Shown: positions 1-6,536, counted from the stretch's first letter. The stretch: 14,672 nt of DNA from an uncultured Collinsella sp. (GCA_902489775.1 CABUBH010000047.1:1-14672); one strand, 5' to 3'. The notes: generated by a model not told the origin, from the sequence alone. Numbers and translations are program-made.

Positions 1-198
1 CGACCTTCCGACCTGTTTGAGATCGAAGTTCCGCCGGCACTTGACCCGCGCACGCGCGAGTACAGCGAATCCATCAATCGCTTTGCCGAGGTCGTAAAGG
101 CAAAGAAACAAGCCGAGGCCGCTGTCGCCCAAGCCCAGCGCAACCTCGAAGCCGCAAAAAAGGCCGTCGTCGAAGCGCTCGACCAGACCTGCGAGTAA
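1..198 (+). CDS. C-terminal end of an unidentified coiled-coil protein (partial)
   Basis: The open frame runs from the first base to a TAA at 196-198, giving 65 residues of a protein that starts outside the window. The visible part begins with a short segment (RPSDLFEIEVPPALDPRTRE) and then, from about residue 25, is a charged Ala/Lys/Glu/Gln-rich stretch with no helix breakers, consistent with a terminal coiled coil. I do not recognise the family. A C-terminal coiled coil beside an AbiE toxin-antitoxin pair would fit a restriction-modification specificity or methylase subunit, but that is context only and not shown by any motif. The gene is convergent with the AbiEii-like gene, and the two share the hairpin at 222-256. 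Confidence 0.6.
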   Translation, partial: RPSDLFEIEVPPALDPRTREYSESINRFAEVVKAKKQAEAAVAQAQRNLEAAKKAVVEALDQTCE

Positions 199-221
199 AA
201 CAGAAGCATCAGAAACACCCC

Positions 222-256
222 AAGCCGGCGGCAGGACCAACTCCTGCCACCGGCTT
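222..256. terminator. Intergenic hairpin, probable bidirectional terminator
   Basis: The arms at 222-236 and 242-256 pair over 15 positions with a single C-A mismatch (229/249), around the 5-nt loop CCAAC. It lies between the stop codons of two convergent genes (198 and 268). Neither side has a long U-tract (AGTT on plus), so termination efficiency is uncertain. Confidence 0.6.
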
Positions 257-267
257 AGTTATCTGGA

Positions 268-1158
268 CTACTCCCATCTCATGGTTTGAGGATTCCATTT
301 GCACACATTCGTCGAATGATCAAAGCATGGCGCATATAACCGATTGACGACCTCTTCCGCCCCGGCAATATTCCCCGCGAGTTCAAGCACTCCCGCCTGC
401 CTCGCCATCTTTGCGTACTGCGCAGAACCATTTTGCTTCCACCAAAGAGGCGCTACGAACTCTTTCGGCATTTCTATCTTGCGAGCGGCCGCTTCTTTCT
501 CAACTCTCTCAGCAAGCGTTGCCCCATCGACGGAGCAAGTTTTCGCGTACACCAAGATGTCGACGATGTCCTTGATTCGCGAAGATGCTCGACCGTCATG
601 CAGTTCCATCATTGCGAGCAATTTGTCTGCAAGGGCGCTCTCCACTCGACATACCCGATAGTCGCAAACTGGGAGCCCCTCGATATCCAAACGATCGGCC
701 GGCGCAAGAATTTCAGGCTCAAGTCCCCGCACTTCATCAACTACCAAATCAATTGAAATTGGTTGTAGCTTCTTGGTTCCCATAAAGGGAGTAAACCACA
801 CCTTCGTACCGCATCGATACTCATCCTCTGCCTTAATTTGCTCCGCGCGATCAAAGACAAACGAAACGAAATCGTCTAGGTCAATCGAGGCCGCCTGCAC
901 CAGATCGGCAATAGCTTCCTCGAGACTTTCCTCTTGAGCGACCAAGTCAATATCTCTTGTAACACGCGCATCGAGCGTTCGCGCCAGGACGCTTTGCCCG
1001 CCCTTGAGCACAAAGCGGCTGTCGTCTCCCTTAAAAACGCGGCACAAAAGACGGTGAAAGTAGAAACCAGCGATCGCCCGATTAGTATCCATCGGCGACT
1101 GCCTCGCGGCATTCCTAACAGCCATCTCCAATGCGGCAGGCGTCTTGTACTTCACCAT
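268..1158 (-). CDS. AbiEii-type nucleotidyltransferase toxin (type IV TA)
   Basis: This 296-residue protein matches the AbiEii/DUF1814 nucleotidyltransferase family, toxins of AbiE bacteriostatic toxin-antitoxin systems linked to abortive phage defence. The nucleotidyltransferase core is visible: KGGQS at 52-56, followed by the acidic pair in TRDIDL (D69, D71), a further acidic strand SIDLVVDE (D137), and the conserved helical block with ESALADKLLAM (173-183) and SRIKDIVDIL (193-202). All key motif residues are present, so it looks intact. The start at 1158 is preceded by GGAGG only 2 nt from the ATG. It lies 15 nt behind the AbiEi-like gene, so the pair is one operon with antitoxin first. 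GC is visibly lower than in the housekeeping genes, which suggests acquisition. It could equally be an AbiEii homologue whose nucleotide or target specificity differs. Confidence 0.85.
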   Translation of the reverse strand: MVKYKTPAALEMAVRNAARQSPMDTNRAIAGFYFHRLLCRVFKGDDSRFVLKGGQSVLARTLDARVTRDIDLVAQEESLEEAIADLVQAASIDLDDFVSFVFDRAEQIKAEDEYRCGTKVWFTPFMGTKKLQPISIDLVVDEVRGLEPEILAPADRLDIEGLPVCDYRVCRVESALADKLLAMMELHDGRASSRIKDIVDILVYAKTCSVDGATLAERVEKEAAARKIEMPKEFVAPLWWKQNGSAQYAKMARQAGVLELAGNIAGAEEVVNRLYAPCFDHSTNVCKWNPQTMRWE

Positions 1159-1173
1159 GTCCTCCGTTTCGCG

Positions 1174-1797
1174 TTAGTCGTTCAGCACCATCAGCAGAGG
1201 CATCATTAGCTCGCGCCGTTTGGCGGTTTTAGAGTTCTCCTTTACGAGATCTTTCAGCCGCTGCGTATCGAGCCCTCGCTTAAGCGCGTCGTGATAGGCA
1301 TCGATAATTAATGAGGGGTCCTCGCAATCGAGGCATAGATCGACAAGTGTGCGCTCGGGTTTGGTTACCGGCAGGCCGTCGAGCCAGACGATATCCTGCT
1401 CAGCAATCTCGCGCTTTGCAAAAGAAAGGGATTCGTTTCTTGTATTGATGCGCGTAGGCGCGGTCATCCTATAGGGAGACAGATAGAAATCGCCCATTTG
1501 CTGCAGGTTCGCCGCAGTCGTGCCACTTACGGCGATGCCGTCCCACTGACGCTTTCTCTCCCACGCGCAAAGGGAGGGATTGGTGAGCTTCCAAAGAGCG
1601 TTGAGCTCGTCGGTGTCTCGGCGCTGCGTGCCAGACATCCGGTAGGCGCCGTGGCATATCCGTTCAAGACGCCCCACGCGGCATGAGTGTGCCAGCGCAT
1701 CTCGAGAGATGTCCATGCGAGCCGCTTGGGCTGTGGTGAACACGCCCTCGCTCTCGGAAAGCTCGCTTATCGCCGTTATGTTGCTAAAGTACTTCAT
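1174..1797 (-). CDS. AbiEi-type antitoxin with N-terminal winged helix
   Basis: AbiEi-family antitoxins repress their own promoter and neutralise the AbiEii toxin encoded just downstream. From the start chosen here the protein has 207 residues. The N-terminal 55 or so residues form the family's helix-turn-helix, with the consensus run GVFTTAQAARMDISRDAL (18-35) and GRLERICHGAYRM (42-54). A later block, DGLPVTKPERTLVDL, is the second conserved AbiEi signature. A longer reading from an ATG at 1821 exists, but that codon lies inside the promoter spacer described at 1804-1831 and has no ribosome site. The ATG at 1797 falls where transcription should begin, so the mRNA may be leaderless. The gene ends 15 nt before the toxin. 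Confidence 0.82.
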   Translation of the reverse strand: MKYFSNITAISELSESEGVFTTAQAARMDISRDALAHSCRVGRLERICHGAYRMSGTQRRDTDELNALWKLTNPSLCAWERKRQWDGIAVSGTTAANLQQMGDFYLSPYRMTAPTRINTRNESLSFAKREIAEQDIVWLDGLPVTKPERTLVDLCLDCEDPSLIIDAYHDALKRGLDTQRLKDLVKENSKTAKRRELMMPLLMVLND

Positions 1798-1832
1798 GTT
1801 GCAATTGTAGGATATTTTCATACTTTTGCAAC
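1798..1832 (-). promoter_or_regulatory. abiE promoter with embedded inverted-repeat operator
   Basis: On the minus strand a -35 TTGCAA (1831-1826) and a -10 TACAAT (1809-1804) are separated by 16 bp. Predicted initiation is at about 1797, the first base of the antitoxin ATG. A perfect 7-bp inverted repeat, GTTGCAA/TTGCAAC, lies at 1832-1826 and 1804-1798. It brackets the promoter and is well placed to be the AbiEi operator for autoregulation. Confidence 0.55.
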
Positions 1833-2208
1833 GCGATTTTGATTTCGCTTGATCGGCGCGCTTTGCTTTCCCATTTCTGCCGCCGGCTTGCCGTTAGGTC
1901 ACCGCCCTCCGCTGCCGAGGTCTAATACTTTTCCCGCGAAGTGAACGTCTGTTTTTCGGCCCCTGGAGCATCCGCATTTTTCGACGGCATAAACGCAGGA
2001 TTCTGGCATCAAAACCGCAGGAAACGGCGCGCTCAAAGTATCGATGCTTCGGGGGTCCGATTTAGCTCGTTCACTTCTCGGAAAAGTATTAGACCTCGTC
2101 GGCGGCCGTCCCAAAGACCCGTCCGCCGACGCCTCCACACCTCGCAAAACCCGGTCTTTTCCACCCCCGCCCGCCCCCGCACACCCAAAAACTCATCCAA
2201 CATTAATC
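1833..2208. other. Gene-free interval between abiE and the DUF4342 operon
   Basis: I find no credible gene in this stretch. Short open frames on both strands have arginine/proline-rich translations without family features, and they run across the inverted repeat. The content is the inverted-repeat element at 1916-2098, then a C-rich tract on the plus strand around 2160-2185, leading into the promoter at 2209. Confidence 0.6.
1916..2098. repeat. Long imperfect inverted repeat, MITE-like
   Basis: The outer arms 1916-1947 and 2068-2098 are reverse complements apart from a few changes. They share the core AGGTCTAATACTTTTCC and the block GAAGTGAACG. The complementarity continues inwards: the segment TCGGCCCCTGGAGCATC on the left pairs imperfectly with GATGCTTCGGGGGTCCGA on the right, so each arm is about 65 nt. 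The unpaired centre is roughly 50 bp. No transposase is encoded inside. The form suggests a non-autonomous or palindromic intergenic element at the edge of the accessory region. Confidence 0.7.
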
Positions 2209-2236
2209 TTGGCTCAAGAATCGCTTAATCTATAAC
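2209..2236 (+). promoter_or_regulatory. Predicted promoter of the DUF4342/two-component operon
   Basis: A -35 TTGGCT (2209-2214) and a -10 TATAAC (2231-2236) are separated by 16 bp. A second possible -10, TATAGA, sits at 2243-2248. Either gives a leader of about 100 nt before the ATG at 2355. Confidence 0.5.
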
Positions 2237-2294
2237 CTGCACTATAGAGTTCGACCAAGGGCGGGGCGGCGCCGCGCAACGCAGGCCGCCGAAC

Positions 2295-2330
2295 GCAACG
2301 CTCGCGCCCGGGCAGATCGCCCGGCGTTGC
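2295..2330 (+). promoter_or_regulatory. Leader hairpin upstream of the DUF4342 gene
   Basis: In the 5' leader, GCAACG (2295-2300) pairs with CGTTGC (2325-2330), and the inner CCGGGC (2308-2313) pairs with GCCCGG (2319-2324) around a 5-nt loop. The structure ends about 24 nt before the start codon, just upstream of the AAAGGA ribosome site. No known riboswitch class is recognised. Confidence 0.4.
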
Positions 2331-2354
2331 GCCCATCGAACGAAAGGACAGGTC

Positions 2355-2897
2355 ATGGACGACCTCGAAAAAGTTGAAACCATCCGCACCAAGTGCAACG
2401 TGAGTTACACCGATGCCAAGGCGGCGCTCGACGCCGCCGACGGCAACGTCCTAGATGCCATCATTTGGCTCGAGTCGCAGGGCAAGACCCAGACCACGTC
2501 GGCGCACGCCGCCACCGAGTCCGCGCCGGTCGACGAGCCCTCGGCCGAAATGGTCGCCGCGCAGGCCGCCTACGAAAAGTCGAGCGAAAAGACCGACTTC
2601 TCCAAAAAGATGGACAGCGTGTGGGAGTACCTCAAAAAGCTCTTCCGTCTGAGCCTGGACACCAAGTTTATCGCCACGCGCCGCGACGCCATCATCCTCA
2701 ACATCCCCATCCTGATCCCCATCGTCGCCCTGTTTGCCTGGGGTGCCACGATATGGCTGATGCTGCTTGGCCTGTTCTTTGGCATGCGCTACCGCATCGA
2801 TAGCGACGGCGACGTGCCCGGCAGCATCAACAACCTTATGAATCACGCCGCCGACGCCGCGGACGACATCAAGCAAAATCTGAACGACGACAAATAA
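2355..2897 (+). CDS. UBA-like/DUF4342 membrane protein
   Basis: The 180-residue protein has three parts. Residues 4-41 resemble the UBA/TS-N three-helix fold seen in EF-Ts (EKVETIRTKCNVSYTDAK followed by ALDAADGNVLDAIIWLE). Residues 45-80 are a polar linker rich in Ala/Ser/Glu. Residues 85-148 match the DUF4342 pattern of a short amphipathic lead-in and two closely spaced hydrophobic segments (about 112-128 and 131-144), predicting a membrane hairpin. The tail is acidic and ends in NLNDDK. The biochemical function is unknown. The ATG at 2355 follows AAAGGA at a suitable distance. An 18-nt gap separates it from the response regulator on the same strand, so it is probably the first gene of that operon and could be a target or accessory sensor of the system. 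That role is inference. Confidence 0.75.
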   Translation: MDDLEKVETIRTKCNVSYTDAKAALDAADGNVLDAIIWLESQGKTQTTSAHAATESAPVDEPSAEMVAAQAAYEKSSEKTDFSKKMDSVWEYLKKLFRLSLDTKFIATRRDAIILNIPILIPIVALFAWGATIWLMLLGLFFGMRYRIDSDGDVPGSINNLMNHAADAADDIKQNLNDDK

Positions 2898-2915
2898 TCG
2901 CAGACGGGGGCACGT

Positions 2916-3701
2916 ATGGCACGAATCCTGATCGTAGAGGACGAGGAGAAAATCGCCCGCTTTGTGACGCTCGAGCTGGAGCACGAGGGCTACCAGGTGG
3001 AGCACGCCGCCGACGGCCGCACCGCCGTGGACCTGGCGCTGGAGCGCGACTACGATCTGATTCTGCTCGACGTACTGCTGCCGCAGCTCAACGGCATGGA
3101 GGTGCTGCGACGCGTCCGCAAGCACAAGGATGTGCCAGTGATCATGGTCACCGCGCGCGATGCCGTGATGGACAAGGTGGCCGGGCTCGACGCCGGCGCC
3201 GATGACTATCTGACCAAGCCGTTTGCGATTGAGGAGCTGTTCGCACGGATCCGCGTGGCGCTAAAGCGCTCGGAGGCCGTGCGGGCGGCTTCGGGTGTTG
3301 GCGGCGCCGGCGCCGGGGCTGGCGTAGCGAGCAGCACGGCCGCCGGTATCGCCACAATGTCCCCGGCAACCGACACGGCCCAGGCTGCTGCCACGCCCTC
3401 CCCCGCCGCGCTTACCGTGGGCTCGGTCGCGCTCGATCCCGACCGCCGCGAAGTCACGGTCGGCGGCTCGCCCATCGTGCTGACGGCTCGCGAGTTCGAC
3501 GTCCTCGCCCTGCTTATGGCGCATGCCGAGACCGTGCTCACGCGCGAGCGCATCGCGCACGAGGCGCTGGGCTACGAATACGTGGGCGACACCAACAACG
3601 TCGACGTGCACATCGCGCACCTGCGCGCCAAGATCGAGGACGCTGGCAGCGCCCGCATCATCCAGACCGTGCGCGGGGTGGGCTATGTCTGCCGTGCGTA
3701 A
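2916..3701 (+). CDS. OmpR/PhoB-family response regulator
   Basis: This is a 261-residue transcription factor, the output half of a two-component system with the kinase that overlaps its 3' end. The receiver domain (1-118) has the acidic pocket E8-D9, phospho-acceptor D52 in LILLDVLLP, T79 in MVTARD and K101 in LTKPF. The C-terminal winged helix (about 166-260) has the OmpR signatures LTAREFDVLALL, TNNVDVHIAHLRAKIE and TVRGVGYVCR. Between them lies an unusually long, low-complexity Ala/Gly/Ser/Thr-rich linker (about 121-165), where OmpR-type linkers are normally short. The ATG at 2916 is preceded by a GGGGG run that may act as ribosome site. The regulated genes are not shown by the sequence; the DUF4342 gene just upstream is the obvious candidate. 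Confidence 0.93.
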   Translation: MARILIVEDEEKIARFVTLELEHEGYQVEHAADGRTAVDLALERDYDLILLDVLLPQLNGMEVLRRVRKHKDVPVIMVTARDAVMDKVAGLDAGADDYLTKPFAIEELFARIRVALKRSEAVRAASGVGGAGAGAGVASSTAAGIATMSPATDTAQAAATPSPAALTVGSVALDPDRREVTVGGSPIVLTAREFDVLALLMAHAETVLTRERIAHEALGYEYVGDTNNVDVHIAHLRAKIEDAGSARIIQTVRGVGYVCRA

Positions 3702-4980
3702 CGCCGAGGCCAAGCGCGTCACCTCCATCGCCCGCGCCATCAACTGGGGCTATATGTGGCGCCGCCTGATGAGCTACGTCTGGCTCGATCTGCTGCTGAT
3801 GGTGATTGCGGCGGCGATCCTCGTCTATGGATACAACCAGACGCTGCCCAACGGCGCGTTTACCGCAGGCTGGATTCCCGGCGCCACCGTTCACGGCATG
3901 TCGCTGACGCCCGCGCGCGGCTGGGACCTGGCAACGCTCACCTATACCGTCGAGCTTGCGCGTACCGCCAAGACCTTCCCCCTCGCGCAGGACCTCGTCA
4001 CGCTATGGCCTCTCTACCTTGTCGTTGTGGGTTGGCAGGTCATCAGCGTGCTCAACATGCTCGGCGGTGCCCGCCGCGTACGCCGCACTATGGCGCCGCT
4101 CAACGACCTGGCCTTGCGCGTGGACGAGCTCGGCCGCATGCAGCTCTCCGGCGGCAAGATGGAAACACTGGAGCAGGCCATCGAGCGCGCAAGCGTCGAT
4201 TCGCCGAGCGTCACCACCGGCGACGCCGACCTGGCAAGCATCGAGGTCGCGCTCAACCGCCTGCTGCGCCAGATGCAAGAGGCCAAGCTGCAGCAGATGC
4301 GCTTTGTCAACGATGCAAGCCACGAGCTGCGCACGCCCATCGCGGTGATTCAGGGCTACGTGAACATGCTCGACCGCTGGGGCAAAGACGACCCGGACGT
4401 GCTGGCAGAGTCCATTGCCTCGCTCAAGGCCGAAAGCGAGCATATGCAGGAGCTCGTGGAGCAGCTGCTGTTTTTGGCGCGCGGCGATGCCGGGCGCACG
4501 GTCCTGCGGCGTGCGGATACTAACCTGGCCGCACTGGTCGGCGAGGTATGCGAGGAATCGCAGATGATCGATGCCGCGCACACATATCGACTGGCGTACG
4601 ATGCCGCACTTACCAGCGACCCGCGCTGCGACGCGCCCGTTGACGTGGCGCTCGTGAAGCAGGCTCTGCGCGTGATCGTGCAGAACGCCGCCAAGTATTC
4701 GGACGCGGGCACATCCATCTCGTTTGGCGTGACGCCGGATGCGGGCGCGGGCACGATCGACATAAGTGTTGAGGACGAGGGCATCGGCATGAACCAGGAA
4801 TCCGCAGCTCACGCGTTCGAACGGTTCTACCGCGCCGACAACGCGCGCGATGCCGGCGCGCAGGGCTCGGGTCTGGGGCTTGCCATTGCCAAATGGATCG
4901 TCGACAGCCACGGCGGCGTCATCGGTGTGACCTCAGTCGAGGGCGTCGGCAGCCGCTTTACGATTCGCCTGCCACGATAG
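3685..4980 (+). CDS. Membrane sensor histidine kinase
   Basis: This 431-residue HisKA/HATPase_c kinase is the partner of the upstream regulator. It has TM1 at about 33-50, an extracytoplasmic sensor loop of roughly 58 residues (51-108), TM2 at about 109-126 and a HAMP-like linker. The H-box is FVNDASHELRTP with phospho-accepting H213. ATP-binding motifs follow: N-box around N334 (VQNAAKYSD), G1 DEGIGM (364-369), F-box FERFYR (378-383) and G2 GSGLGLA (394-400). All catalytic motifs are intact. The start chosen is the ATG at 3685, which overlaps the regulator gene by 17 nt and follows a GGGGTGGG run; this implies translational coupling. The frame stays open further upstream, but only inside the regulator's coding sequence. 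The loop is too short for a full PAS or Cache domain, and the ligand is unknown. Confidence 0.93.
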   Translation: MSAVRNAEAKRVTSIARAINWGYMWRRLMSYVWLDLLLMVIAAAILVYGYNQTLPNGAFTAGWIPGATVHGMSLTPARGWDLATLTYTVELARTAKTFPLAQDLVTLWPLYLVVVGWQVISVLNMLGGARRVRRTMAPLNDLALRVDELGRMQLSGGKMETLEQAIERASVDSPSVTTGDADLASIEVALNRLLRQMQEAKLQQMRFVNDASHELRTPIAVIQGYVNMLDRWGKDDPDVLAESIASLKAESEHMQELVEQLLFLARGDAGRTVLRRADTNLAALVGEVCEESQMIDAAHTYRLAYDAALTSDPRCDAPVDVALVKQALRVIVQNAAKYSDAGTSISFGVTPDAGAGTIDISVEDEGIGMNQESAAHAFERFYRADNARDAGAQGSGLGLAIAKWIVDSHGGVIGVTSVEGVGSRFTIRLPR

Positions 4981-4999
4981 AAAGCCCCTCGGCATAAAT

Positions 5000-5033
5000 A
5001 AAGGGATAAGGCCATGCGGCCCTATCCCTTTTT
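5000..5033. terminator. Bidirectional rho-independent terminator
   Basis: The stem 5000-5013/5018-5031 has one A-C mismatch and an ATGC loop. It is followed by a T-run on plus (5029-5033) and preceded by an A-rich stretch, giving a short T-run on minus. It lies between the stop of the kinase gene and the stop of the convergent VOC gene, so it serves both. Confidence 0.85.
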
Positions 5034-5055
5034 GCTAGCTATGGCAGCTTGTGCG

Positions 5056-5430
5056 CTACTCTCGGCACAGGTGCACGGCGAAGCCGGCGAACTCGCGCTT
5101 AAAGTACACGAGCTTGGTGCCGCCGTCGGGCAGCAGCACGCGCGACTCCTCGTTGACCTCGAGCCCACGCTCGGCAAACCACTTCTCGGCCGCATCGATG
5201 TCGTTGACGGCAAAGCCGATGTGGCCCTTGGTGCCACGACCATTCTGCTTCATGACCTCGACCAGCGAATCGTTAAAGTACGAAACCGGGGTCTCGATAA
5301 CGGGCAGGCCCATCATCGTCGAGAACAGCTCCGCGATCTCCAGGGCGTCTGCCGGATCGGTAGCGTTGATGCCCGCATGGGCAACGTGCATGCCAAAGAG
5401 CTCGACCGGACTGGCGTTCTGTTCATTCAT
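5056..5430 (-). CDS. VOC/glyoxalase-fold protein
   Basis: This small 124-residue protein has the single-domain vicinal-oxygen-chelate fold. Strand-edge motifs include VAHAGIN (residues 16-22), GHIGFAVNDIDAAEKWF (69-85), LVYFKREFAGFAVHL (107-121) and possible metal ligands H18, H70 and H120. The C-terminal half, with a shared NEES segment and a GFAVHL ending, resembles the VOC module sometimes fused to KDPG/KHG aldolases. That makes a role in sugar-acid or sugar-phosphate metabolism plausible, but the substrate cannot be read from the sequence. The ATG at 5430 lies 11 nt after the PTS IIB stop with no good ribosome site, suggesting coupled translation. An upstream extension into the PTS gene exists but has an arginine-rich, unnatural composition. 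Confidence 0.75.
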   Translation of the reverse strand: MNEQNASPVELFGMHVAHAGINATDPADALEIAELFSTMMGLPVIETPVSYFNDSLVEVMKQNGRGTKGHIGFAVNDIDAAEKWFAERGLEVNEESRVLLPDGGTKLVYFKREFAGFAVHLCRE

Positions 5431-5441
5431 ACAGGTAGCGC

Positions 5442-5729
5442 CTACTGAGCCATGACGTCGAGGACGGCCTTCTCGGCAGCGACGCGGTTCATGCCGGTCA
5501 TGAAGGGCACGCCACTCACGTACGGGCAGGTGAGGCCCTCGGGGGCAACGGTGGTGGCGATCAGCAGGTCGGCGCCCTCGTCGCAAGCGTCCTTGGCCTC
5601 GGAGATGGCGCACTGCACGATCTCATACTTGCCGGCATAACCGTTGGCGTCGAGCATGGTGGCGACCTTCTGGGCAACGAGCGTGGAAGTAGCAGCGCCA
5701 GCACCGCAAGCCAAAACGATCTTCTTCAT
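5442..5729 (-). CDS. PTS sugar transporter IIB subunit, galactitol type
   Basis: The 95-residue protein is a stand-alone PTS EIIB domain of the galactitol/Gat class. It receives phosphate from a IIA domain on a cysteine and hands it to a sugar in the IIC channel. The phospho-cysteine is C8 in the N-terminal loop LACGAGAATSTLVAQKV, followed by the Rossmann-like strand pattern (KYEIVQCAI, DLLIATTVAPEG). The length is normal for the family. The start at 5729 follows AAGGGAGAC with about 9 nt spacing. It is the first gene of a two-gene unit with the VOC protein, divergent from the gene at 5893. No IIA, IIC or sugar-metabolic enzyme is encoded nearby in this window, which is unusual for a PTS component. 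Confidence 0.85.
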   Translation of the reverse strand: MKKIVLACGAGAATSTLVAQKVATMLDANGYAGKYEIVQCAISEAKDACDEGADLLIATTVAPEGLTCPYVSGVPFMTGMNRVAAEKAVLDVMAQ

Positions 5730-5831
5730 AGGTAATGTCTCCCTTCATGGTTTACTTTAGGTAAGTGTACCGCAGCGAGCGATGGCACTCGGCCTCGATG
5801 CACTTTTATGCCAGTTTGCTAGCACGCTGCG

Positions 5832-5877
5832 TATAATACATCTAGTACGTGTTGTCATACCGCTCGCTTTACGAGCG
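5832..5877 (+). promoter_or_regulatory. Promoter and leader hairpin of the 5893 gene
   Basis: A perfect -10 TATAAT lies at 5832-5837. The -35 region 17 bp upstream (TGCCAG) is weak. Downstream, CGCTCG (5861-5866) and CGAGCG (5872-5877) form a 6-bp hairpin with a 5-nt loop, 3 nt before the AAGGA ribosome site at 5881-5885. Confidence 0.5.
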
Positions 5878-5892
5878 ACTAAGGACTCTGAA

Positions 5893-6516
5893 ATGCCCGA
5901 TTCCCGCACCCTCTGGACCACCGTCGTTATCATCTGTATCGCCGTGTCGGTATTCTTTAGCGTCAAAAAACGCACCACGTTTAAGCGCCTGCAGCAGCTT
6001 ATGGCCGCCAAGCAGTGGGACGAGTTCGATCGCCTGCTCGACGCCAAACTCACCAGCATGCTGTACCCGCGCTATAACCGCGACTACCTGCGCCTGAACT
6101 CCTATCTGCTGCGCGAGGACCACAAGCGCGCCGACGAGATGTTCGATTTGCTGCTGGGGCTCAACCTGCCCAAAATGCAGCGCGTCGACCTGGTCATTAA
6201 GGCCTTTAACTACTACGTTGGCCAGGAGGACCGCAAAAAGTCCAAGGAGCTGCTGCACGAGATCAAAGGCTTTGAGGGCGGCCAGGCCGAGGCAGTCGCA
6301 CACGAATGCCAACTGATGTACGACACGATGATCCTCAAGCGCCACAACGACATTCCCGAGCTGGAGCGCATGCTCAAGGAGGCCGGTGACGACAAGGTCA
6401 AGAGCTGCCGCCTGGAATACCTGCTGGCTCTGCAGTACAAGAACAAGGGCGACGAAGCCAAGTTCCAGGAGTTCCTGGAGAAGTCGGGCCGGCACTCGAT
6501 GGCTGTCAACGCGTAA
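5893..6516 (+). CDS. Membrane-anchored helical protein of unknown function
   Basis: The 207-residue protein starts with a short polar head and one hydrophobic segment (about residues 7-23, WTTVVIICIAVSVFFSV), followed at once by KKR, which predicts an N-terminal anchor with the bulk in the cytoplasm. The rest is charged and helix-rich, with repeated helix-turn-helix spacing (for example LQQLMAAKQWDEFDRLLDA and YLLREDHKRADEMFDLLL), suggesting TPR-like or SEL1-like packing. I do not recognise a named family. The start was set at 5893 because AAGGA lies 7 nt upstream, and a TATAAT box and hairpin precede it. The frame stays open upstream but crosses the promoter. It is a single-gene unit, divergent from the PTS gene and 31 nt before tRNA-Leu. 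Confidence 0.75.
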   Translation: MPDSRTLWTTVVIICIAVSVFFSVKKRTTFKRLQQLMAAKQWDEFDRLLDAKLTSMLYPRYNRDYLRLNSYLLREDHKRADEMFDLLLGLNLPKMQRVDLVIKAFNYYVGQEDRKKSKELLHEIKGFEGGQAEAVAHECQLMYDTMILKRHNDIPELERMLKEAGDDKVKSCRLEYLLALQYKNKGDEAKFQEFLEKSGRHSMAVNA

Positions 6517-6527
6517 CGGACGGCTTG

Positions 6528-6536
6528 TGCTAGACT
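6528..6536 (+). promoter_or_regulatory. Extended -10 promoter of tRNA-Leu
   Basis: TGCTAGACT matches an extended -10 (TGnTAnnnT). It ends 11 nt before the mature tRNA 5' end, and no convincing -35 is present. A shared transcript with the 5893 gene is also possible. Confidence 0.4.

Noticed and set aside
1798..1821. N-terminal extension of AbiEi to the ATG at 1821
   Set aside because: That codon is inside the -35/-10 spacer and has no ribosome site. The AbiEi-like sequence begins after the ATG at 1797.
1899..2228. Short open frames on both strands between abiE and 2355
   Set aside because: They run across the inverted repeat and a C-rich tract, are Arg/Pro/Ser-rich, and lack ribosome sites.
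2295..2330. Riboswitch upstream of the DUF4342 gene
   Set aside because: There is a hairpin, but no conserved riboswitch core could be recognised. It is kept only as a leader hairpin.
2451..3125. A 224-codon open frame on minus over the DUF4342 and regulator genes
   Set aside because: It spans parts of two genes in antisense and is rich in His/Val/Gln/Gly repeats typical of a GC shadow.
4003..4911. A 302-codon open frame on minus inside the kinase gene
   Set aside because: It is fully antisense to the histidine kinase, whose H, N, G1, F and G2 boxes are intact. The translation looks like shadow composition.
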